Shown in pieces: positions 8,895-17,743 of a DNA stretch of 64,000 nucleotides. Positions within the stretch are counted from its first letter, which is position 1. The number at the start of each line of letters is the position of its first letter. The DNA is taken from NCBI RefSeq assembly GCF_000021485.1, contig NC_011761.1, positions 712,001 through 776,000 of the forward strand, written 5' to 3'. The notes beneath the pieces were generated by a model. The model was not told the origin of the DNA. It ran no database searches and saw only the letters and a program-made list of their open reading frames with translations. A program made the translations under genes and the position numbers. The stretch comes from Acidithiobacillus ferrooxidans ATCC 23270. Its GTDB lineage: Bacteria; Pseudomonadota; Gammaproteobacteria; Acidithiobacillales; Acidithiobacillaceae.

Positions 8895-9387
8895 GCGGCT
8901 CCTCCCGGATGCCCGCAAGTGGGGCAGCAAAGGAATGCCCTGCTGCAGACGGATTGGCGTCCAGTAGAAGTGCCGCACGGCCGTCCAGCAGCATGCGGCC
9001 CTGGCCCAGAACGGTGAAGCGGTATAATAGATTGTCCGTGTTGGCCAGCTTTTCCGCCGTAATCGTGAGATCGCCGTCGATATCGTCAAGGCGCGATACG
9101 CGCAGGACAACATTGCGCACACTGATGAGATAACCTAACTGAACTGCGTGCCCCTCTCCGGTTGTGGGGCACAACAAGGCGCCATGTACGGCCATAGCCT
9201 GTGCCGCATATTCAATACCGCAGGCGGCACCGAGCCGTCCGTGGGCGCGTAGCGGTAACGTTTCCCATCGGTGGCTGGTGGCCGTGCAGGTAATGGTGTT
9301 TTCATCCCATCGCTCTACAGCATCGAGCAAATGCATGCCCCCCTGGTGCGGTATTTGTCCGGCAATCCACTGGCGGTCTAGCTGCAT
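8887..9387 (-). CDS. Hotdog-fold 3-hydroxyacyl-ACP dehydratase (ApeP-like)
   Basis: A 166-residue hotdog-fold protein with IPHQGGMHLLD near the N-terminus, the characteristic His-containing motif of the ApeP group of aryl-polyene dehydratases. It would remove water from 3-hydroxyacyl-ACP to make the conjugated double bonds. A second dehydratase is at 16048-16368; in studied clusters the two dehydratases form a pair, and here they are in separate operons. It overlaps the chain-length factor gene by 10 bp and the fabG-type gene by 8 bp. Confidence 0.8.
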   Translation of the reverse strand: MQLDRQWIAGQIPHQGGMHLLDAVERWDENTITCTATSHRWETLPLRAHGRLGAACGIEYAAQAMAVHGALLCPTTGEGHAVQLGYLISVRNVVLRVSRLDDIDGDLTITAEKLANTDNLLYRFTVLGQGRMLLDGRAALLLDANPSAAGHSFAAPLAGIREEPHA

Positions 9388-10193
9388 GGTGCCACATCCA
9401 CCGCCAAACGTGGAGGATTCACGTAATCCAGGACGATGCGCCCCGCTTCTCCTCTCGCTATGAGCTGAAGCAGAGGGAGGCAGCGTGCGGCAGGAATGGA
9501 TTGGCGCAGGGTTTCAAGGGCATGGTCATCCATGGGTTGCACTGCGGCGTCCGTAAATAACGTATCGCCGCAAAAACTGAGTTGCGCGATCGTCTTTCCG
9601 GGACGTGGCATGGCTGTCAGCAGCAACGCCACGGCAAAAGTATCGGGAACCGGACGGGCATCGTGCAGAGGCTGCGGGTAATCACTATCACAGGCGATCA
9701 ATAACACAGGGCGCTGCTCGCTCCCCAACAGCATCACCGCTTCCAATAGTCCGGCAGCGAAGCTCCCATCATGGGCGCTGACCACAGAGGACGGCGTCAT
9801 GGCACCCGCCGCAATGCCCCAATAACCGGAAATAGCATTGTGTACGGAATTATGAAACTGGGTGGGAGAAATCATGGTGTCTCCCGACGCCAGCGCCGAA
9901 CAGATGGCATGGCAGATGCGACCATCGCCCCCCGACGACGCAAATACCGATGCCGGATCTGCGGGCCGTACGCCGGCCATGGCGCAGGCCTTATGCCCCA
10001 CCTCCAGGGCAGCCATGACTCCCGGGCTGGCGCGGCGTCGCTCTGCCGCTGGCAATGAGGCCGGTGGCGATAATACGGTTTTCTGCTCGTGGTAGGGCGT
10101 TCGTCCGGCAAGTATGGCTGAACCTTGCGGCCAGTCGGGGACACCAGGGCCGAGCAGCCCTATACCTTCCAGGTATGCACTGATCAATGTCAT
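9378..10193 (-). CDS. Ketosynthase-like chain-length factor (ApeC-like)
   Basis: A 271-residue truncated thiolase-fold protein of the 'beta-ketoacyl synthase chain length factor' group found in aryl-polyene clusters. SPTQFHNSVHNAISGYWGIA is the family signature. The place of the catalytic Cys is taken by a non-cysteine sequence (VVSAHDGSFAAGLLEA), as expected for a non-catalytic partner. It should pair with the ketosynthase encoded 12 bp upstream to fix polyene length. It sits second in the leftward operon. Confidence 0.8.
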   Translation of the reverse strand: MTLISAYLEGIGLLGPGVPDWPQGSAILAGRTPYHEQKTVLSPPASLPAAERRRASPGVMAALEVGHKACAMAGVRPADPASVFASSGGDGRICHAICSALASGDTMISPTQFHNSVHNAISGYWGIAAGAMTPSSVVSAHDGSFAAGLLEAVMLLGSEQRPVLLIACDSDYPQPLHDARPVPDTFAVALLLTAMPRPGKTIAQLSFCGDTLFTDAAVQPMDDHALETLRQSIPAARCLPLLQLIARGEAGRIVLDYVNPPRLAVDVAPCS

Positions 10194-10205
10194 GATATCG
10201 TTTCG

Positions 10206-11399
10206 CTAGGCGGAACGGCCGAAGACCAGACTGCAGTTGCTGCCACCAAAGCCGAAGGAATTGCTTAATATATGGGAAACCCTTTGCCGTTGGTTTGACA
10301 TGAGATATTGAATGCCAGTCGTGGTATCTCTCTGGCCGGCTTCCGGACCCGCCGGCATCAGGTCATGTTGGATGGCGATGGCACAGATGACGGCCTCCAG
10401 CGCTCCGGCGGCACCTAAGGTGTGGCCGGTAGCACCTTTGGTAGAGCTGCACGGTGTTGTGGCACCGAAGACTCCGGCTACTGCTTTGGCCTCGGACGAA
10501 TCATTGTTGAGAGTGGCGGTGCCGTGCAGATTGATATAGTCAATACTTGCAGGGCTCAATCCGGCCGAAGACAACGCCTGTTCCATGGCCATGCGCGCTC
10601 CCAGACCGTCGGGGTGAGGCGATGACATGTGATAGGCATCGCTGGATTCACCCACACCCAACAAAAGCACCGCATCGCTGTCGGGACTGCCCGGCATGCG
10701 TTCTAGCAACAGATAGGCGGCGGCCTCGCCGAGGGAAATACCTTTACGATCGTCGCTGAATGGTCGACAGGGGCCGTCGGCCAACAGCCCCAGCGAATGA
10801 AAACCGTAGAGGGTGGTCGCACATAATGAGTCTACGCCGCCGACTACGGCGGCATCAATCAATCCAGCGTCCAGCATACGTTTTGCCGAGGCGAGGACCT
10901 TGGCGCTGGAGGAGCAGGCGGAAGACACCGACATGGCCGGACCTTCGAGGCGCAATTTTCGCCGGATGAAGTCGCTTAGAGAGTATGGGCTGTGGGTGGC
11001 GGCATAGACAAAATCCGCTGGCAGGCATCCGCTAACGGGGTCGAGATGCCGAAACGCCCATTCGGTCTGCAGAATGCCCGCGGTGCTGGTCCCCAGGAAA
11101 ACGCCGATCCGCCTTCGGCCCCATTTGCTGGCGGCAGTATCCACTGCCTCGGCAAATCCGTCCTGGCGCAGGGCTAACTGCGCCAACCTATTGTTACGAC
11201 AGTTAAAGTCTCGCAGCCCCGGTTCCATTTCCTCGTCGTCAACCGCATCCACTTCGCCGACCCAGGTGTTGATGTCGATACCCTGGAAGGCGCACGGCTT
11301 CAGCCCGCTTTGGCGATCAAGCAGTGCAGCAAGGGTTTGGTCCAGACCGCGTCCGATACAGCTTGTCGCGGTGAATCGTGATACGAGCACCGGTGGCAT
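10206..11399 (-). CDS. Beta-ketoacyl-ACP synthase (condensing enzyme) of the pigment cluster
   Basis: A 397-residue FabF-type ketosynthase. The catalytic Cys is in SVSSACSSSAK (about residue 160), followed by the two active-site histidines in NLHGTATLNND and STKGATGHTLGAAGALE. It would carry out decarboxylative condensation with malonyl-ACP. Aryl-polyene clusters often carry several ketosynthases; only this complete one plus the chain-length factor is present in the window. It is the first gene of the leftward operon; no strong ribosome site is seen before the ATG at 11399. Confidence 0.88.
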   Translation of the reverse strand: MPPVLVSRFTATSCIGRGLDQTLAALLDRQSGLKPCAFQGIDINTWVGEVDAVDDEEMEPGLRDFNCRNNRLAQLALRQDGFAEAVDTAASKWGRRRIGVFLGTSTAGILQTEWAFRHLDPVSGCLPADFVYAATHSPYSLSDFIRRKLRLEGPAMSVSSACSSSAKVLASAKRMLDAGLIDAAVVGGVDSLCATTLYGFHSLGLLADGPCRPFSDDRKGISLGEAAAYLLLERMPGSPDSDAVLLLGVGESSDAYHMSSPHPDGLGARMAMEQALSSAGLSPASIDYINLHGTATLNNDSSEAKAVAGVFGATTPCSSTKGATGHTLGAAGALEAVICAIAIQHDLMPAGPEAGQRDTTTGIQYLMSNQRQRVSHILSNSFGFGGSNCSLVFGRSA

Positions 11400-11702
11400 G
11401 TGTCTTATAAATCATAATAATAGATAATATGAGCATTGTGATTGGGCGACCGGTGAATGTCAAACCGAGCTCAGTGGCCGCCTGTAGGGACGGTAGGGAA
11501 GCACGGCGGCGCGGGTGGGTGGGCCGCCTCGCTTGAGGGCGGTATCCACCGATTGTGAACCAAGTAGCAATCTGGGGTAGAATTATAAAAGCGGAACCGG
11601 GCGGGCACCTCGGTCCTCCTGCCGGAGGAGCTGGATCGTATCGCCCGGGGCGTATCGTCACCTGGCGCGCCGTTAAACATAACGCAATGGAGACTATCAG
11701 AT
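11400..11702. other. Divergent promoter region between ketosynthase and ACP genes
   Basis: This 303-bp region separates two divergent pigment genes and contains no plausible gene. The leftward promoter candidate is listed separately. For the rightward ACP gene a TAGAAT at 11578-11583 with TTGTGA at 11553-11558 is possible, but the 19-bp spacer is long. A GC-rich stretch at 11495-11540 has no clear operator symmetry. Confidence 0.4.
11435..11463 (-). promoter_or_regulatory. Candidate sigma-70 promoter for the ketosynthase operon
   Basis: On the minus strand a perfect TTGACA (11463-11458) is followed after 17 bp by CACAAT (11440-11435), a 4-of-6 match to the -10 consensus. It lies about 36 bp before the ATG of the ketosynthase gene at 11399. 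Confidence 0.4.
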
Positions 11703-11969
11703 ATGTACAGCCTTACGCCCCAGGAACTGGAGTTGAGTGCTTTAATAATAGCGGCACTGAATCTCCCCGTGGGTCCGCAGGACATTGACCCTGAAGCGCC
11801 ATTATATGGTGGAGAATTGGGACTTGATTCCATTGATATTCTGGAGATATCCATGGTCATAGGAAAAAACTACGGATTAATGATATCAAGCGACAACGAC
11901 AATAAGGTAGAAATATTTAGTTGTTTGCGCAACCTCTGCACTTATGTGCAGGCGCATAGGTCCAACTAG
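11703..11969 (+). CDS. Acyl carrier protein of the pigment cluster
   Basis: An 88-residue acyl carrier protein. The phosphopantetheine attachment Ser is in LGLDSIDILEISM, about residue 41, followed by the acidic helix typical of the family. It would carry the hydroxybenzoyl starter and growing polyene between ligase, ketosynthase, reductase and dehydratases. TGGAG about 10 nt upstream supports the ATG at 11703. It stands alone on the plus strand between the two leftward operons. Studied aryl-polyene clusters usually have two ACPs; only one is seen here. Confidence 0.88.
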   Translation: MYSLTPQELELSALIIAALNLPVGPQDIDPEAPLYGGELGLDSIDILEISMVIGKNYGLMISSDNDNKVEIFSCLRNLCTYVQAHRSN

Positions 11970-12042
11970 AAAATCCTTTCCGCGCCCGCCGTAAGCGGGG
12001 AGTATCTGGCGGTTGGTCGGGAGCGCTTTGGGAAGCTAGGGA

Positions 12043-14397
12043 TCAAACGGTCGACTGTTGGGAAAAACTGGCAGAGAATAACAACGCCAGAACAACGCCC
12101 GGCGCGACGGCGGCACCGATGGCCTGCAGTACTGGAACTCCGGAAAAAGCGAGTGGCCCAAATCCCATGATGGTGGTGATGTTGGCGATGACCAGAGAAG
12201 CGAGCGTACGCGGCGCGATCTCCCCGTGGACCTGCCGGGCGCCCTGGTCAAAAAAGAGTGCGTAGTTTGATCCGATGGCGACAATCAGCATCAGCCCGAT
12301 CAGATTCATAATATTTAGTTCGTAGCCGAGCAAGACAAGTCCGGCGGTTACGGTCAGGACGGCCGCAATCAACGGTAGCAGTATCCTGAAGACGCGCACC
12401 GGGGAGCGCAATACGAACAATAACAGCAAGGCAATGAAAGCGACACCGGATAATGACAGCTTAATCCCATTTATCAGATAACTTTTATACAATTGATTCG
12501 ATGTTCCGGACAAGTCGATGAGCATGGCACCCGTGATATGGTGCCGGGCAAGGCTGGCACGCACGCGCCGCGCGTCCACCGTGCCTGAAGCCGGTGCTTT
12601 GAGCGGTAGAATGGCGTCCCATCCGTTGCCGTGGCGGATAAGCATGCTGTTTACCACCATCCCGATACTGGTGCCGCGCAGGTCGGCAAGGGTTAAGGGG
12701 GTGAGCGTGCGCTGCGCCTCGGATTCCTTGATGAACGGCGTGAACAGCGAAGCTTTTACCGGTAGACCAAGCAGGGCTTCACGCAAACGCCTTTCCAGCA
12801 CGTCTTTTGGTGGGATCGCCGCTTGCCGCTCCTGTTGCAATGTGACGCTCGGCAGGTACCGGGCGGGACTCTCATAGCCGGCAATGACGTGATTTTCTAC
12901 CAACCCCTGTAGCGCATTGCCGGTCTTTTCGGCCACAGCCAACGTAGCGTTGACGGTGGGTGCAGAAACGACGACCAGATAACCGCCCTCGGATACACCC
13001 AGGTCAGCACGCATTTGCGTATAGAGTCGTTGTGCTGCCGCCGGAACGGGGCTCAGCGCAGACAGGTCGTAGTTCCAAATCTTGTCGCGATGGCTGACGA
13101 GGACGGCGCTCGCCGCGATCAGTAGCAACACGACGCCAGGCCGCAGGGCGGAAAGGGTTCGTGTCAAGCGAAGCAGATGTTCGCCAATACTGCTTAAATC
13201 CCGTGATTTAAAATTGCCGGGCAGCAGGGTTGGTAATACCAGCCGGGTAACAATTGCCGCAGTGAGAAGCCCGGCAATCGCATAAAGGCCGAGTTGTGCC
13301 AGCCCCGGCAAATTCGAAAAAAGCAGACTGGCAAATCCGATGATCGAGGTGAATACCCCTAATCTGATGGTCGGCCAGTACTTGCGTATCCATTCGTCAC
13401 TTCCTGTTGCAGATTGTCCGGACTGCACAAAAAAATAAATGGAATAATCTACGGCTTCGCCAATTAATGCCGTTCCAAATCCCAGAGTGATATCGTAGAC
13501 AACAGAGAAACCAAGCGCTACTGCGGAAATTCCGACGATTACTCCGGAAAATACGGGTATGAGACCCAGAATAAGCACGATACCGGAGCGGTATACGAGC
13601 AATAGCAGTAAAATTATAAGCGTTATACTGATGGTGGACATCAACTCCGCTGCATGGACGATGGCGTCGCGAGAGGCCACCGAAATCACCCCGACGCCGG
13701 TCATCATCAAGGTAGTGTTCGCGGCTACGGACCCCGCTTCCGACTTCGCAACGGCGAATGCGGTCTGTATGTCGTTGATTGCTGCCTGCTGGGCATTTAT
13801 AGCGGAACCGGAAGCTCGGGTTTGTGCCAATATCAAGGCACTTTTGCCGGAACGCGAGGACCACACTCCGTCGCGGGTCACTGGTCTCACCCCGCTTCCC
13901 ATGGACTGGATCATCTGCACAGTGGCCCCGGTAGGATCACTAGGGAGCAACGACTGAACCATCTCTCCGCCTGGAGTGGCCAACATATCGATGGAATCGG
14001 CAATGGCGTCGTGTAGCCCGGCAACTGTAAAAAGTGTCGGGTTGACGGTGGGGCTCAACAAATAACGATGAGAAAAAATATAATGAAATATTCTGGTATC
14101 ACCATTGTTGCTGCCGTTGTTGATGGACAAAAATGCAGTGTTACCCTGAAGCTTCCGGACCAGCTCATTGGAGAGCTTGGCGCGTATGGTAGCATCACCG
14201 CCATCAATGCGGATCATGATTTGGCGTGATAGAATACCCTGACGTAGTTGTTCGTTCAGGACCGCCTGCTGCGTGGTGGGTGACCGAGGCAGGAATTCCG
14301 AAAGATTTGCTGTGAATTTGGTGGTGCTGATCAATACGCTACCGACAAGCAAAATAGCCAGCCATGTTGCAATGATGAAAACGCGGTTTTTCCTCAC
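12043..14397 (-). CDS. MMPL/RND-family exporter of the pigment cluster
   Basis: A 784-residue membrane protein with the two-fold MMPL layout: an N-terminal transmembrane helix, a large periplasmic domain, about five helices (with GEAVDYSIYFFVQ), a second periplasmic domain, and a final helix bundle (with AIGSNYALFFDQ). Such exporters are constant members of aryl-polyene and xanthomonadin clusters and are thought to move the polyene lipid from the inner membrane toward the outer membrane. It overlaps the LolA-like gene by 4 bp. It is the last gene of the second leftward operon and converges on the ACP gene with a 73-bp gap. Confidence 0.87.
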   Translation of the reverse strand: MRKNRVFIIATWLAILLVGSVLISTTKFTANLSEFLPRSPTTQQAVLNEQLRQGILSRQIMIRIDGGDATIRAKLSNELVRKLQGNTAFLSINNGSNNGDTRIFHYIFSHRYLLSPTVNPTLFTVAGLHDAIADSIDMLATPGGEMVQSLLPSDPTGATVQMIQSMGSGVRPVTRDGVWSSRSGKSALILAQTRASGSAINAQQAAINDIQTAFAVAKSEAGSVAANTTLMMTGVGVISVASRDAIVHAAELMSTISITLIILLLLLVYRSGIVLILGLIPVFSGVIVGISAVALGFSVVYDITLGFGTALIGEAVDYSIYFFVQSGQSATGSDEWIRKYWPTIRLGVFTSIIGFASLLFSNLPGLAQLGLYAIAGLLTAAIVTRLVLPTLLPGNFKSRDLSSIGEHLLRLTRTLSALRPGVVLLLIAASAVLVSHRDKIWNYDLSALSPVPAAAQRLYTQMRADLGVSEGGYLVVVSAPTVNATLAVAEKTGNALQGLVENHVIAGYESPARYLPSVTLQQERQAAIPPKDVLERRLREALLGLPVKASLFTPFIKESEAQRTLTPLTLADLRGTSIGMVVNSMLIRHGNGWDAILPLKAPASGTVDARRVRASLARHHITGAMLIDLSGTSNQLYKSYLINGIKLSLSGVAFIALLLLFVLRSPVRVFRILLPLIAAVLTVTAGLVLLGYELNIMNLIGLMLIVAIGSNYALFFDQGARQVHGEIAPRTLASLVIANITTIMGFGPLAFSGVPVLQAIGAAVAPGVVLALLFSASFSQQSTV

Positions 14398-15110
14398 GGC
14401 GTAGGTGACTTGGTGATGGTGATCAGGGAACGATCGCGATTTGTTTTCAATGTTTCGATGCTGGTTACCGTATTGTTGCTACCGTTGACCTGAATATATT
14501 GAACCAGATCCGCCAACTTTTTTTGTCTGGGCAGCATCGTCAGAGTCCAGTTGCCCTCGCTGCCGCTCAAAGAAAGACGAAAGAATTGCTTCAGCATCTG
14601 CTGGTTCCCGGTCAACGTGCCACGTATGCTATCGATAAATGCCAATAATTCCGGATGATCCTGCAGATGGATATCCTGGTGGTCGATGGTGAGCACGTCA
14701 CCTTGTATGAGCATAACCTCATTTTTTGGTTTGATGGTGTGCATCTCCAAGCCGTCCGGGGCTATGAAACGCAGTCTACCGGATGATTCTATGGGTTTTT
14801 CCAGTATGGTCAGGAATTTTTTCTCGACGAATGTGGCGCGACCGGGTTTGGTATGTGCCAAGGACTGCATCAGATGATCGATATTCCATTCCGATGCCTG
14901 GGCTGCAGCCGCCGTCAGCATCGTACTCATGCCCAGAAGCATCAGTAGGATCACCGCCCCGGAATGGAAGGAGGTCTGGCCAGAAGCTGCCGCGAGTGAG
15001 GGTGTGCCGGGTGACGTCGCCTGGTCCTTGAGAAAGTCCTTTTTCAGGGGCGCCACGAGTATTCCTATCCGGGTATCCAGCAGTTGCCGGAGCACTTTAG
15101 ATATGGCCAT
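14394..15110 (-). CDS. LolA-like periplasmic carrier protein
   Basis: A 238-residue protein whose C-terminal two thirds match the outer-membrane lipoprotein carrier fold (SLAHTKPGRATFVEKKFL, ESSGRLRFIAPDGLEMHT, VLTIDHQD). A hydrophobic stretch AVILLMLLGMSTMLTAAAAQA near residues 52-72 looks like an export signal. It is preceded by about 50 extra residues that are hard to reconcile with a simple signal peptide, so the start may be downstream of 15110 or the protein may be anchored. LolA-like proteins sit next to the MMPL exporter in aryl-polyene clusters and probably ferry the lipid across the periplasm. Confidence 0.75.
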   Translation of the reverse strand: MAISKVLRQLLDTRIGILVAPLKKDFLKDQATSPGTPSLAAASGQTSFHSGAVILLMLLGMSTMLTAAAAQASEWNIDHLMQSLAHTKPGRATFVEKKFLTILEKPIESSGRLRFIAPDGLEMHTIKPKNEVMLIQGDVLTIDHQDIHLQDHPELLAFIDSIRGTLTGNQQMLKQFFRLSLSGSEGNWTLTMLPRQKKLADLVQYIQVNGSNNTVTSIETLKTNRDRSLITITKSPTP

Positions 15111-15127
15111 CAGACTACTCCTTAACC

Positions 15128-16048
15128 TTATTGCCAGAAGTCAAAAAAATTAAACCAGTTATAAGGTGCCATATGACAGTACTTCTCCAACAAGCCGACG
15201 TACTTTTCCATCGTCTGATGCACCACTGCTTCCCGCTCGTCTCGTTCGACATCAGTGAAATCAGCCAATTGTTCAAGAAAAATTTCATATTTCCCCGGTC
15301 CGGTATGCAGCCCGACCATAAAGAAAATCGGTCTGCGCAAGATCACCGCCATCCGGAAGGGCCCGCTGGGCCAAAGGGCGGGCTTGCCCAGAAAAGTAAC
15401 GGACTGCACCTTCTCCTTACCAAAGGAGCGATCACCCAGCAGACCAACCAATGCGCCGTTTTCCAGTTCTTCTTGAACGCGGATCATCGAATCCATACGG
15501 CCAGGGGGTATGATATTTTGTTTGGCCAGCGGATTGATGGCTGAAAGCATCGCATTTAAACGCTGGGCGTTTTGCTCATACATCACCATGACCACGCGGG
15601 GACCAGGGTGCCGCTGGCCAACGCCCCTCAGCACCTCAAAACTGCCGAGATGTGCCCCTAGAAGCAATACCCCTTGTCCGGCGGCAACGGCCGTCTCGAT
15701 GGCCTCTGGCTGGTGTACATGTATGTCAAAGAGATCGAAACGATTGTTGAGCAAATCAATGCGGTCATGGATCGTTGCGGAGAATGTTAGAAAATGGTGA
15801 TATATTTGCCAGATATGTGCGGGTTGGCCGAGCACCCGCGTGAGGTACGCTCGAGATGATCGTCTGGCCGTTGGCGCAAACAAGAGAAAGTATCCGGCGA
15901 TCAGATGCAATATGAGGCGGGCCTGGCGGCGGCCCAGCTTCATGGAAATCCAGGTGATTACCCGTAACATGGCCATGCTTCCGCGCTCCGGATGCTGTGC
16001 CCAGGACGGCTGGTCAGGGGGTATGGACGCCTGGTCTGTGGGGAGCAT
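15128..16048 (-). CDS. LpxL/HtrB-like acyltransferase of the pigment cluster
   Basis: A 306-residue member of the Kdo-dependent lipid A acyltransferase superfamily. LLLGAHLGSFEVLRG contains the conserved His and Glu (H-x4-D/E) of the active site, and LLGDRSFGKEK follows. It should attach an acyl or aryl-polyene chain to a lipid acceptor at the inner membrane. Together with the PlsC-type enzyme it gives the cluster two acyltransferases, matching aryl-polyene loci. Its ATG overlaps the TGA of the preceding dehydratase gene. Confidence 0.8.
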   Translation of the reverse strand: MLPTDQASIPPDQPSWAQHPERGSMAMLRVITWISMKLGRRQARLILHLIAGYFLLFAPTARRSSRAYLTRVLGQPAHIWQIYHHFLTFSATIHDRIDLLNNRFDLFDIHVHQPEAIETAVAAGQGVLLLGAHLGSFEVLRGVGQRHPGPRVVMVMYEQNAQRLNAMLSAINPLAKQNIIPPGRMDSMIRVQEELENGALVGLLGDRSFGKEKVQSVTFLGKPALWPSGPFRMAVILRRPIFFMVGLHTGPGKYEIFLEQLADFTDVERDEREAVVHQTMEKYVGLLEKYCHMAPYNWFNFFDFWQ

Positions 16049-16368
16049 CAGCAGGTTGAGGTCTTTGCGGCAGGAGATAGATCACCAGCGGCTATCCTGC
16101 GGTTGTTCGCGTGGATCTCAAAGGCGATGGACGCATCTGCTCTCGTATCGAAACATAGTGTCAGCACCTCCCCAGGGGATGCAGGGCTGTAAAATTTGGC
16201 CATGGTAATATGGCCTCCCGTCGTCATCGCTTGCCCAGTCGTAGACTCCACCGTATGAATGACCTCGTCAATAAGCATTACGCCGGGAACGATGGGATGC
16301 CCCGGGAAATGACCAGCGAAGACCGGATGTTGCGCCGGGATGCTGAATAAAACTTCATGGTGTGCCAG
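16048..16368 (-). CDS. FabZ-like 3-hydroxyacyl-ACP dehydratase (ApeI-like), apparent non-AUG start
   Basis: About 106 residues of hotdog dehydratase. VFAGHFPGHPIVPGVMLIDE holds the active-site His and the conserved PGV of FabZ-type enzymes. Nothing upstream of the domain is homologous, and the frame has no ATG, GTG or TTG near the expected N-terminus. The nearest ATG in frame, at 16533, lies deep inside the ligase gene. A GAGGAG ribosome site lies 7 nt before a CTG at 16368-16366, which is the start given here; an ATC one codon earlier is the other choice. The gene overlaps the ligase 3' end by 14 bp. It pairs functionally with the ApeP-like protein. Confidence 0.7.
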   Translation of the reverse strand: MAHHEVLFSIPAQHPVFAGHFPGHPIVPGVMLIDEVIHTVESTTGQAMTTGGHITMAKFYSPASPGEVLTLCFDTRADASIAFEIHANNRRIAAGDLSPAAKTSTC

Positions 16369-17716
16369 GATTGTTCTCCTCTTTATGATGGAGCGTCGTG
16401 ACCAGCAACTGAAACGCTTCGCGCGGTAATTTTCCGGTATTATTACGCGGTAGCGCATCCACAATCTGTAGCGGCCGGGGAAGAAATGCCGGATCGATGC
16501 GCTCACGCAGTTTGGCGTAAATCGAATGAGCATCTACTCCCGGTGCCACAACAAATGCAATCAAGCGCTTTACGCTGCCCGCAGCACCGTCGTCGGGCAT
16601 AAAAAATGCGCCATCTTGTACCTCTGGGATGGAATTAAGCTGATGGTTTAGATAAGCCAGGGAGCTGCGTTTGCCCGCTATATTGACAAGGTCGGCGGTT
16701 CGACCATGAAGAAGAAAACGCTCATCGTTAATAATCTCCAGTCTGTCGCTGAGTTCCGTTGCTTGTTCCACATGCCCACCGCTTGCCCACACGCGTCCAA
16801 GTTGCGACGTCAAGCGGAGTTCTGGCAATAACGACCATTCATCGGTTTCTGCACTGCGCCGGGTGGCAATCTGGCCCGTTTCAGTGGATCCGTAGATTTC
16901 TTGCAGAGGGGCATCGAAGCGGGTTTCCGCCTCTCGTGCCAGGTCTTGGGTCAATGGAGCCGTAGCGGAAATCAGCAAATCGGCAGGTGGCAAAGGGGAA
17001 CTCATACCCAACAAAGCGCGGAGGTGAATTGGCGTGCTCACCAGCAATCGTGGGCGTGGCAGCAATGAAAGTTCAGCGCAAATATCCGCAGGGTAAAAAT
17101 ATTGAGGCGCACTGAGGGCACCTCCGCATTGTAAAACGATCAGTATGGTTGATTCGAAGCCGTACATATGTTGTGGTGGAACGGTACCAAGCACTGCATG
17201 TGTACGGCCATCAAGTAAGCCCAGACGCTGGGCTTCGGCGCGGACGCTTCCTACCAGTGCGCCCCAGGTTTTCAGATGAGGAACAGGGCTTCCGGTGGAT
17301 CCGGAAGTGAATACATAACTTACCGGTAGGGTTTCCGGAAGGAGGGGGATCGGCAGATTGTGATTTGCCGCCGATACGGGGAAGCCTTCAGGTAAGGAAA
17401 GTTGAGGTAGATCTATATCGTTATCACCATCGCTGAGGCAAAACACATCCGGAGCGAAGCGGACCATCTGACGGATGGTTTCGTGTGTATATGTAGACGG
17501 CAACAGACTTATTTTGTTGGCAGTCATGGCCGCAGCAAGACCTACCATGAAGCGGTAACGGTCACGGCAAACGTTAAGAACGTGTTTCCCCGGAAGAAGT
17601 ATGGCACGAAGCTGTGCTACGTCCGCTAAGAATTGATGTACGGTAATCGCTTCGCCATGACGAAATGCTACGATATCGCTCGCGGATTGATGGGTCATCA
17701 AGGGGAGGCGGTTCAT
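16355..17716 (-). CDS. AMP-dependent acyl/aryl ligase of the pigment cluster (ApeH-like)
   Basis: A 453-residue adenylate-forming enzyme. YVFTSGSTGSPVPHLKTWGAL is the ATP-binding A3 motif (about residue 135), EIYGSTETGQIATR the A5 motif (about residue 275), and a C-terminal lid domain ends with PRNNTGKLPREAF (A10, with catalytic Lys). It should activate hydroxybenzoate as adenylate and load it onto the ACP, linking the chorismatase product to polyene synthesis. It is second in the leftward unit, 27 bp after the COG4648-type gene. Confidence 0.83.
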   Translation of the reverse strand: MNRLPLMTHQSASDIVAFRHGEAITVHQFLADVAQLRAILLPGKHVLNVCRDRYRFMVGLAAAMTANKISLLPSTYTHETIRQMVRFAPDVFCLSDGDNDIDLPQLSLPEGFPVSAANHNLPIPLLPETLPVSYVFTSGSTGSPVPHLKTWGALVGSVRAEAQRLGLLDGRTHAVLGTVPPQHMYGFESTILIVLQCGGALSAPQYFYPADICAELSLLPRPRLLVSTPIHLRALLGMSSPLPPADLLISATAPLTQDLAREAETRFDAPLQEIYGSTETGQIATRRSAETDEWSLLPELRLTSQLGRVWASGGHVEQATELSDRLEIINDERFLLHGRTADLVNIAGKRSSLAYLNHQLNSIPEVQDGAFFMPDDGAAGSVKRLIAFVVAPGVDAHSIYAKLRERIDPAFLPRPLQIVDALPRNNTGKLPREAFQLLVTTLHHKEENNPGTP

Positions 17717-17743
17717 GGCCGGAGGTTGCCCATTGACTGAATA

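Noticed and set aside
8895-9122. Upstream extension of the FabG-type frame
   Set aside because: It overlaps the dehydratase gene throughout; the Rossmann motif begins right after ATG 8894, which has GGAGGAG before it.
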